Below, in pieces: positions 22,941 through 30,300 of a stretch of DNA of 30,300 nucleotides (the stretch's first letter is position 1; the number at the start of each line of letters is the position of its first letter). The stretch lies in the IMG/VR virus record IMGVR_UViG_3300027762_000027, positions 1-30,300 of that record; one strand, written 5' to 3'. The notes under the pieces are model-generated. The model searched no databases, was not told the DNA's origin, and saw nothing but the letters and a program-made list of their open reading frames with translations. Made by a program: the position numbers and the translations under genes. Origin of the DNA: a virus.

Positions 22941-25900
22941 ATGTTTAATAGACTAATAAATGCTGCTAAAAAATTATTTACTAAGAAAAAAAAAGAAACG
23001 AAACCAAAACCAAAACCAAAGCCTAAGCCTAAACCTACTCCTAAGCCTACACCTAAACAAAATGTAAAAGCTCCAGTTAAAAAAAATATAGCACAGATAA
23101 AAGAAAGACAATTAGAGCCTAGAGTACCATCAAAAAAAGCACCAACTAAAGCACAGCCTAAACAACAAGTAAAACAACAGCCTAAGCCACAACCTAAACA
23201 ACAAGTAAAACAACAAGTAAAACAACGACCTCCTGCTCCTATAAAAAGAAGTGTTATTCAAGAGAAAGAGCGTAGGTTAGATCCTAAAATTTCTAACAAA
23301 AAAATTGCAGCACTTCAAAAACAAAGTGTCAAAGCCCCAGCACCAGTTAAACAGCCTACTAAAAAACCCATATCACCAGAGGCTAGGCAACGAGCAGCCT
23401 TTATTGTAGGTGATACATCAAAAGTTAAACCATCAACCAACACTAATTCTTCTCAAAAATTCACTCCTAAACAAGTAGAGAAAAAAACTACCGACTATAA
23501 TAAATTTAAAACTGATACAGCAAAAAAATATGGTGTTACTCAAACACCTACTGCTACTAAGAGAAAAGATTTTATCGGACCACAGCCTAAGAAATTTGAT
23601 TTCAATAAATATGTAGATGATATGAATAAGGCTGTCGTAAATTTAAAAAAAGAGCAGGATAAAATAACAGCTAAACCAGTAAAACCAGTTAGGAGTAATG
23701 AAATATATTCTGGAGCTGGGACACATCCGTCTATTGCAAAAATTAGACAATACACTAGCGACCAACAACAAGCTAAACCAGTCAATGAGAAAAGCTATTT
23801 AACTAGGGATTTGTCTAACAAAGCAACCAATAGAATGTTGGGCGACTTTAAACAAAGCACTGATAATATAATGGCTGCTAATCCAAACCCTATTGATAAT
23901 AGAATTAGAGAATATATAAATAGTAGGAGAGACTCTTTTGTTGGTCCAAAACAACAGGAGCAAGACAAGTCTTTAACTAAGCAACCTACTACAATAGCTA
24001 AAAATATGGATATAAAAAGATTTAATGATGCTAATATAAAGGGAATACAACAAGGGAAAACAGGCGTATTAAATATGTCTCGTTATTCCGATAAACCAAC
24101 AGAGAAGGAAAGAATATTAGATATAGGCAGACAAAATAGGAGTGAGCTAGATAGAGGAAATATCAATTTTAGTAATATGGCAGGATATAATAAGAATTTA
24201 TATAAAGACACACCACAAAAACCTATTACTAAAATGGATGATCTTAAAGCATCTGTATCTCCACAACGTAGAAAAGAAACTGCATCAAATATTCCATATG
24301 GTGCATTTGAGGCTATACCTTTCGCAGAACAATTAACCTCAAAAGCATTAGGAGTAAAACCAAACAAATTACGTGAGGCTCTAACTGGTGCTAGTGGTAG
24401 GCTTGATATGGAGTCTACCTTGACAGGGCAACCAAGGAGAGAATACAAACCAAGTGGAACAGATGAAGCAATGAAATATCTAGGTGCAATGTATAGTTAT
24501 GGTATGCAGACAAATTTTGGAGGACATATCATAAAAAAAATACCCGCTGTATCTAGGGAACTAAATAAAATTAATAGTCCAGTAGTAAAAGAATTTGTGG
24601 CTGATGTTTTGGCAGACCTACCAGTCTCTATTGGTGAGGGAATCAATGAGGCTCTAAGGACAAAAAGCGGTAGAGCTGGTATGGAAAATCTTATAGCTAA
24701 TGTGGCTATCAATGCTGCAATGGCTGGAATACCAACGATACCTACAGGTATTAGAAAAACAAACGATTTTATCAATAACAAAATTGGTAATATGCGTAAT
24801 AATCTTAATGCTAAGGTTGAGCAACCAAAGCCAGAGTTATTTGATAGTGTTGTAAAAGAACAGGAGATTAAGCCAGTACAAGAGCAGGAAATAGTGAGAC
24901 CTACGGAACCAAAAGAAATAGCTATGGAAACTAAGCATGATATAGAATTACAACCTAAGACACAAGAGATAGAACCGAATAATACTGTTGCTGAATACAA
25001 AGCACAGTCTGGAACTACATATAAGATAAAAAAACTAGCTAACGGAAAGTCTCAAATATTTAAAAAGGTAAATGATAATTATGAGCAACCTGGTAAAGTA
25101 TTTGAATCGGTAGACGAGGCAGTAACAAAGGTTGAATCAAGTGGATTTAAAAAGGTTGACGATGTTGCTAAACCTGTCAAGGATGATATTGAATCACCTA
25201 CCAGTTTAAAATTGCAAAATATTGATGAATTATCTTCTACAAAAGGTGCTTTTATATCTCCTGATGGGAAATATCATTATTTAAATAGTGATTTTGATAA
25301 ACACCAATATTATGCTAGTGATGAATTATTTAATCAAAATTATATTAGAAAAACTGTGAGAGATGGGACTTATAGTTTTGAACTAAATTCATTAGATGAA
25401 AAGAGTTTAAAAAATATAGAAAAAGATATTTTAACTATTTCAAATATTGGAGATAGGAAATTTTGGATTGAGGTAGGAAAAGAAAATAGGACTTACACAG
25501 TTAATGGCAATGACTTTGTAGATAATGGGTTTAATTTAGCAAAAACAATAAAACAATCTAGATTTAAAGAAAGTAAATATATGAGTAACTTTGATTCAAG
25601 TGCGTATATTGCTAAACCTATTGTGCAACCAACAGAAGTAAAACCAGAACCAACTGTTGCAAAACAGACAACCGTTGATAAACCTGTAGAGGTTAAGCAA
25701 GAACCAGTTAAACAAGTAGTAAAAGAAACACCACCTACACCTAAAAAACTACCTGACACAGAACAAGAACTCGAAACACTTGTCAAAGATTTAACTGAAC
25801 AGCAGAAAAAAGGTAAGGGTATAGACTTACAATTCTTTGCAGAGGCTAAGAAAAAACTATCTAAGCTAAGGTCTAACACACTAAGAAATGCTAACTGGGC

Positions 25901-28900
25901 ACAAGACGAGGAAATGCAAAAGGCTATAGATAGCTTTGCTATGACGTATGAAGAAAAACCTAACAAGAAATCTATAGAAAGAGCAGTAAATGAATTAGAG
26001 ACAGATTATGACGGTACTAAGGAAAGAATACAGAACAATGGTATATCTGGAGCAGAGGATTCAGTTGCTGCTGGTATTATCGCAAGAGATTTATTGACGA
26101 GTAAAAAATATGATGAGGCAAAGGAATTTATAAGAGCTGCTAGAAAAGAATATACAAGTCAAGGGCAATCAATACAGGCAATTAAAACATGGCAGATTGA
26201 TTCTCCAGAAACTGCAATAAGAAAAGCTGATGCCACAATATCAAAATCACAAAAAGAATTGTTAGACAAAGATCCTAAATTGAAAAAGAAAATAAATAAG
26301 GAAACGTCTGACGTTGACAAGGCAGTTAAAAAGGCTACTAAAAACGCTGCTGAGGATATTGCTGACGAGGTGGCAGAAAACTTTGAGGAAATAATAAGTT
26401 CAAAAGGTAAGTCTAAACCAAAACAAAAAACTGATTCACCAAATAAAAAAGAAAGAAAAGAAATGTTGGAAGAACCTACACCAGAGGAAATGTTATTTGA
26501 GAAAATTTCTAGTGATGTAACAAGACCTCCAGCAAGTGAAAAAGAAAAGGATATAGTAGAAGAACTTGTCAATGAGCTATACAAAAAATATAAAGAGACA
26601 ACGAATAGTCCAGTTAAGATTAAGGACCCAACAGAGAAAATAAAAGAACTAGGACAAGCTATGCAAAATAGGAGTCTGACCTCACAAGTGTGGGATGATG
26701 CAAAGGAACTTGTTAGGACTAAGTTTGCCAAAGAGGAGACAGCATTAGAATATTTAGAGCAATATTTAGATACAAGGAGTAAGCCTCAATTCGCAGACAA
26801 AACATTAGTACAAGCATTTAACGAGGGAACGGATGCACTTGGTATCAAGGTAAAAGAAACTATACTATCACACTATGAAACTGGAGCAGAAACAAGAGGC
26901 AAACTAAAAGACTTCATAATTGAGCAATCTGGGTTGACTGGTGATGATGCTAAGTCTATAGCAAACTACATAGACAACAGATTTAAGGAACTAAGAAAGG
27001 AATATAGTGCTAAGTATTTAGAGTCTGAAACTAAAGTAAGGTCTAAAGGAACAGCTAAAGACGTACTTAAAAAAATCGAGGAAATCTCTAACGCTGGTGG
27101 TTTTAATAATGAGATATTTAACAAAGCCATATTAGAGAAAATGCCAGTTAAATTAAGACGAGCTATAAAAGATACTGGTGTTGATATGTTAAAGACAGTA
27201 AAAAGCGGAATAGAGACAACAAACTTAGTTAAAGATGCTTTTATTATGTATATCAAGGACAATTTAAAGGTTAATAAAAAGGATGCTAGGCTGATAACTG
27301 AACTTGCAAAAGCTGAGTTTGACAAACTAGCACTAGAAAAAAGAGAGGGTATTCTAAAGAATATGTTTAGGACTTATCCTAAAACAGCTCCTAAGCGTAC
27401 TATTGATAGAGTCCTTGAATTAATTGAGCTAGATGCTTACAGTAAGCCAGAATTAGTTGATATTATGAGAGCACAAAATAAAGTCCCTGTGCTAGAAACT
27501 GAGGATGTAAAAGAAATAACAGAGATAATGAATAGTATTAAAAAGTATGATAAGGATAGTTGGGATTATAGAGCAGGGATAAGCAAAGTAGAGAATATTA
27601 TAACTGAAAAGACACACGTACCATTCGGCGAAAAAATTGCGTCTTTTACTCGTAATAATATGTTACTCGCTGTGCCTGGTAGAGTTAGAGACTTTGGCAG
27701 CAATGTTAGTGGTGCTCTTGTTACAAGTGCTAAAAATGTTGTAGCTGTTCCTGTTGACAAGGCTGTTTCTAAAATAACTAAACGTAGGGAATTTGCATTG
27801 ACAAATCCAATGTCTGGGTTTAAAGGATTTAAAAAAGGTCTTAAAGAGGTCAGTAAAGACATAAAGTACGGAGTAGATACAGGAAGAAATAATACTCCTT
27901 ATGGGTTTACAAAAGGTTATAAAATTGATAATAAAGTTGGTCGTACAATGGAAAAAGTAGTTAATAACGCAATGGCTATCACAGATAGACCGTTCCACGA
28001 AATGGGTTATCAAGACAGACTAGATATGCTAAAAAAAGTTAACGATATGAATAACACTAAATATACTGATGAACAAATGAAAGAAATGGCTTTGAAAGAG
28101 GCTAACACTAGGGTATTACAAGACGATAATTTACTAGGTGAGGGAATAGGAGATATTAAAGTTGCCATCAATAAAATTGGTGAGTATTTTAATATAGGAA
28201 ACAAAGATTATGGTGCTGGGAATCTAGTGTGGCCATTTATAAAAACAAGTGCTAATTTTATTGCTCGTGCATGGGAATATACTCCAGCTAGTATAACTAA
28301 GGTGGCAGAGCAATTATACTATGCTAAGAGATATGGTAAAGATAGATTTGACCAGGCTAAATTTGTGGATGCTATTGCTAAAGGAATAACTGGTACTGGT
28401 CTAATTTACATAGGTCATAGGCTACGTTCAATGGGGCTTATAACTGGCAGATCTGATACGGATAAAGACAAAGCTGCTGTTGATAGAGAAAGAGGAATAA
28501 TACCATATGCCTTTAAAATTGGTAAAAACTTTGTTTCTTTTGATTGGGCTCAACCTTTTGCAACATCCTTAGCAATAGGAGCTGATTTGTATGACGAAGG
28601 TAAAACTGGATCTGGTGTTACAGACACTATCATAGAAGCAATATATACAGGAGGAGAAACATTATTTAAACAACCTTTATTCCAGAGTATAGAAAGATTG
28701 TTTTCTACTAATTATAGTGGGGACAGTAGTTTCTTTGGCAACATTCTTGATTTTGGGCAGACAGCATCACAACAATTTGTTCCACTTGGCACGATGGTAA
28801 GACAAATAAATAGAATAGTTGATCCTACGGTAAGAACTACATATAATCCGTCACGTACTAAACAGCTTATGTTAAATCAAATAATATCAAGATTGCCTGG

Positions 28901-30200
28901 AGGAAGTTTTGCTCTTGAACCTAAGATTGGAACTGACGGAAAACCTATAAAACAATATCAAGGTAGAGGTATTGTTTCAAGATTTTTAGAGTCTTTCTTT
29001 AATCCAGGTGTTTATAGTAAATTATCAAACGACAATGTATCGAAGGAGGTTTCTACTTTATTTGAAAAGACAGGACAAAAAACTCACGTTCCTAGTATAC
29101 AAGAAAAGTCTTATCGTATAGAAAATAAACCATACAAGCTAACTGACAAGGAGTATACGAAGTATCAATCCCAATTGGGTACTCGTACTAGGGAATTATA
29201 CGACCTTGTTATGGCTACGGATGAGTACAAAGATTCTAGCGATAGTCAAAAAGTTAAGCTGCTGTCTGATGCAATAGAGGAGTCCAGACAGGATGTTAGG
29301 AGACAATTCATAGCTGACAGAGGTATTGCATTAAGTGGTAAAGAAAAGACAGATGATTACTTTGCTGAGAGTTCTGTTGCTCAAATAGTTAGGAACAAGT
29401 ACAAAGGATTTGATAAGTTTACTATCAAGGGTAAGGAGTATCGTTTGACTAATGACGAGGTGAAACAATACAGGGATATTTATAACGATGAAATTTCTAT
29501 TGCATACGAGACAGTTAAGAACGAATCAGATTTCTACAAGCTAAGTCCAGAGGACAAGTACAAATTCCTAAATCAAATGGGAACGGATGTTAAGTCTGCT
29601 GTAAGAAATATGTATGCGGAGGCAAAAGGTATTGATACAACATCAGAGAGGACAGAGGAACAAAAGAAATTGTCTGTTATGAGGAATGAATTAAAGAGTA
29701 AATACATGATCCAGACTGACAATATGTTTAATTATGCAGAACAAATACAATGGATACCAGCTAAAGATTCCTCTTATGAAAATCTTAAAAAGGCAGAAGA
29801 AAAAGGATTCGACCGAATAAAACTCAATCAGGTTATACGTGACTTCAAAAAGATTGATGTTTTAGAAGGTAAAGAAGAGGTTAGTAAAAAACAAAAAATT
29901 AGATATTTATATGATAGGACTGACCTTACGAAAGAGGAAAAGGATGTTGTGTATGATGCCTTTTTATTTAGACCTACTGACACACAAAAAACGAAGATAG
30001 AAAATGCAGAGAAGGTTGGAGTATCCACTGATATTTCAAGAGAATTTCTAAGGTTACTATCAGAGTTAGAACCAGAAGGAGTAAATAAAAAAGGTGAGCC
30101 TTACAAGGGAGTTAGAAATGTTCAAAAAGATAGAGTCTTAAATTCAATGGGTTTATCGGGAGAACAAAGAGCGGCACTTAGAAAATTCTACGCAAAATAA
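22941..30200 (+). CDS. Giant internal virion (ejection)-type polyvalent protein, 2419 residues
   Basis: ATG 22941 follows GAGGAG. The N-terminus (about residues 15-150) is a disordered Lys/Pro/Gln region with KPKPKPTPKP runs. A hydrophobic patch near 583-605 (LIANVAINAAMAGIPTIPTG) lies in an IPYGAFEAIPFAEQL-containing block. A small folded domain lies at about 755-885 and a Lys/Glu-rich coiled region at about 940-1300. A block at about 1560-1920 (FTRNNMLLAVPGRVRDFGSNVSG ... DRPFHEMGYQDRLDML ... LVWPFIKTSANFIARAWE) resembles large phage/plasmid polyvalent proteins. The C-terminus has a duplicated about 75-residue unit (29106-29325 and 29410-29635). Size and place fit a T7 gp16-like ejected protein. 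No lysozyme or polymerase active site is evident. Confidence 0.65.
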   Translation: MFNRLINAAKKLFTKKKKETKPKPKPKPKPKPTPKPTPKQNVKAPVKKNIAQIKERQLEPRVPSKKAPTKAQPKQQVKQQPKPQPKQQVKQQVKQRPPAPIKRSVIQEKERRLDPKISNKKIAALQKQSVKAPAPVKQPTKKPISPEARQRAAFIVGDTSKVKPSTNTNSSQKFTPKQVEKKTTDYNKFKTDTAKKYGVTQTPTATKRKDFIGPQPKKFDFNKYVDDMNKAVVNLKKEQDKITAKPVKPVRSNEIYSGAGTHPSIAKIRQYTSDQQQAKPVNEKSYLTRDLSNKATNRMLGDFKQSTDNIMAANPNPIDNRIREYINSRRDSFVGPKQQEQDKSLTKQPTTIAKNMDIKRFNDANIKGIQQGKTGVLNMSRYSDKPTEKERILDIGRQNRSELDRGNINFSNMAGYNKNLYKDTPQKPITKMDDLKASVSPQRRKETASNIPYGAFEAIPFAEQLTSKALGVKPNKLREALTGASGRLDMESTLTGQPRREYKPSGTDEAMKYLGAMYSYGMQTNFGGHIIKKIPAVSRELNKINSPVVKEFVADVLADLPVSIGEGINEALRTKSGRAGMENLIANVAINAAMAGIPTIPTGIRKTNDFINNKIGNMRNNLNAKVEQPKPELFDSVVKEQEIKPVQEQEIVRPTEPKEIAMETKHDIELQPKTQEIEPNNTVAEYKAQSGTTYKIKKLANGKSQIFKKVNDNYEQPGKVFESVDEAVTKVESSGFKKVDDVAKPVKDDIESPTSLKLQNIDELSSTKGAFISPDGKYHYLNSDFDKHQYYASDELFNQNYIRKTVRDGTYSFELNSLDEKSLKNIEKDILTISNIGDRKFWIEVGKENRTYTVNGNDFVDNGFNLAKTIKQSRFKESKYMSNFDSSAYIAKPIVQPTEVKPEPTVAKQTTVDKPVEVKQEPVKQVVKETPPTPKKLPDTEQELETLVKDLTEQQKKGKGIDLQFFAEAKKKLSKLRSNTLRNANWAQDEEMQKAIDSFAMTYEEKPNKKSIERAVNELETDYDGTKERIQNNGISGAEDSVAAGIIARDLLTSKKYDEAKEFIRAARKEYTSQGQSIQAIKTWQIDSPETAIRKADATISKSQKELLDKDPKLKKKINKETSDVDKAVKKATKNAAEDIADEVAENFEEIISSKGKSKPKQKTDSPNKKERKEMLEEPTPEEMLFEKISSDVTRPPASEKEKDIVEELVNELYKKYKETTNSPVKIKDPTEKIKELGQAMQNRSLTSQVWDDAKELVRTKFAKEETALEYLEQYLDTRSKPQFADKTLVQAFNEGTDALGIKVKETILSHYETGAETRGKLKDFIIEQSGLTGDDAKSIANYIDNRFKELRKEYSAKYLESETKVRSKGTAKDVLKKIEEISNAGGFNNEIFNKAILEKMPVKLRRAIKDTGVDMLKTVKSGIETTNLVKDAFIMYIKDNLKVNKKDARLITELAKAEFDKLALEKREGILKNMFRTYPKTAPKRTIDRVLELIELDAYSKPELVDIMRAQNKVPVLETEDVKEITEIMNSIKKYDKDSWDYRAGISKVENIITEKTHVPFGEKIASFTRNNMLLAVPGRVRDFGSNVSGALVTSAKNVVAVPVDKAVSKITKRREFALTNPMSGFKGFKKGLKEVSKDIKYGVDTGRNNTPYGFTKGYKIDNKVGRTMEKVVNNAMAITDRPFHEMGYQDRLDMLKKVNDMNNTKYTDEQMKEMALKEANTRVLQDDNLLGEGIGDIKVAINKIGEYFNIGNKDYGAGNLVWPFIKTSANFIARAWEYTPASITKVAEQLYYAKRYGKDRFDQAKFVDAIAKGITGTGLIYIGHRLRSMGLITGRSDTDKDKAAVDRERGIIPYAFKIGKNFVSFDWAQPFATSLAIGADLYDEGKTGSGVTDTIIEAIYTGGETLFKQPLFQSIERLFSTNYSGDSSFFGNILDFGQTASQQFVPLGTMVRQINRIVDPTVRTTYNPSRTKQLMLNQIISRLPGGSFALEPKIGTDGKPIKQYQGRGIVSRFLESFFNPGVYSKLSNDNVSKEVSTLFEKTGQKTHVPSIQEKSYRIENKPYKLTDKEYTKYQSQLGTRTRELYDLVMATDEYKDSSDSQKVKLLSDAIEESRQDVRRQFIADRGIALSGKEKTDDYFAESSVAQIVRNKYKGFDKFTIKGKEYRLTNDEVKQYRDIYNDEISIAYETVKNESDFYKLSPEDKYKFLNQMGTDVKSAVRNMYAEAKGIDTTSERTEEQKKLSVMRNELKSKYMIQTDNMFNYAEQIQWIPAKDSSYENLKKAEEKGFDRIKLNQVIRDFKKIDVLEGKEEVSKKQKIRYLYDRTDLTKEEKDVVYDAFLFRPTDTQKTKIENAEKVGVSTDISREFLRLLSELEPEGVNKKGEPYKGVRNVQKDRVLNSMGLSGEQRAALRKFYAK
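29106..29635 (+). repeat. Tandem duplicated C-terminal domain in the giant protein
   Basis: Two units match in order: KPYKLTDKEYTKYQ / KEYRLTNDEVKQYR, then YDLVMATDEYKDSSDSQKVKLL / YETVKNESDFYKLSPEDKYKFL, then RRQFIADRGI / VRNMYAEAKGI. They are too diverged for recent duplication and probably serve as repeated helical binding modules. Confidence 0.7.
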
Positions 30201-30220
30201 AATTTAAAGGAGATGCCATT

Positions 30221-30300
30221 ATGAAAAAACTTATTAAGAAAGAAACTAAGAAAGACAATAAAAAATTAGTAGGCAAGAAAAATATGTTAGATTTTTTCAA
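30221..30300 (+). CDS. Start of a lysine-rich gene (partial, runs off the window)
   Basis: ATG 30221 has AAAGGAGATG at 30206-30215, and the frame is open for 26 codons to the window end. The visible part is very lysine-rich (MKKLIKKETKKDNKKLVGKK), then NMLDFF. It follows the giant protein by 20 bases and is probably in the same operon. The function cannot be judged. Confidence 0.75.
   Translation, partial: MKKLIKKETKKDNKKLVGKKNMLDFF

Noticed and set aside
22986-22994. Nine-A run near the start of the giant gene as a programmed slippage site
   Set aside because: The long frame continues without interruption and the alternative frames close quickly. The run fits lysine codons in a K/P-rich region.
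1-30300. tRNA genes, insertion sequences, integrase or attachment sites
   Set aside because: None could be recognised by eye. All gaps between genes are short (about 120 bases or less), so there is little room for them.

Overview
The window is part of the virion-structure region of a tailed bacteriophage. Every gene lies on the + strand. The DNA is AT-rich, ribosome sites are strong AGGAGG types, TTG starts occur beside ATG, and TAA, TAG and TGA are all used as stops. This fits a phage or prophage of a low-GC Gram-positive (Clostridia/Bacilli-like) host with the standard bacterial code; the host is inferred. A large P22-like portal, an adaptor, a beta-propeller tail hub/nozzle-like protein and giant ejection-type proteins, with no tail tube, sheath or tape measure seen, suggest a podovirus-type short-tailed virion.

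Packaging region (1-4574). After the end of an upstream gene comes the terminase large subunit, broken in an unusual way. An uninterrupted intein with a LAGLIDADG endonuclease sits inside the Walker A loop of the ATPase. A second intein is split: the first gene ends after a 103-residue N-half, a separate HNH/zinc-finger endonuclease gene follows, and a third small gene carries a 35-residue C-half joined to the last 40 residues of terminase. A working terminase would need one cis and one trans splicing event, giving about 474 residues. An intergenic segment with two crossing inverted repeats leads to an MT-A70 type adenine methyltransferase and a small membrane protein.

Head region (4587-9322). 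Portal, terminator, scaffold, a decoration-like protein, terminator, major capsid protein. Terminators between these genes probably set their relative amounts. A GIY-YIG/NUMOD3/HTH/AP2 endonuclease gene (9405-10214) follows the capsid gene; a long inverted repeat just before it contains its likely ribosome site.

Fibre/decoration region (10285-18011). A beta-helix protein, a small Cys/His protein, an unknown structural protein, a repeat protein with ten GEVQ-type repeats, a protein with one LamG-like domain apparently nested in another, and a fibre with about 24 YadA-head-like repeats. These are probably surface or host-binding proteins.

Tail and ejection region (18024-30300). Adaptor, tail hub with an inserted kelch-like propeller, a 57-residue coil protein, a 636-residue repeat protein, a 2419-residue ejection-type protein and the start of a Lys-rich gene. 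Three endonuclease families (LAGLIDADG, HNH, GIY-YIG) lie within the first 10.3 kb, so this region has been invaded repeatedly by homing elements. The fractured terminase gene is the most striking feature.
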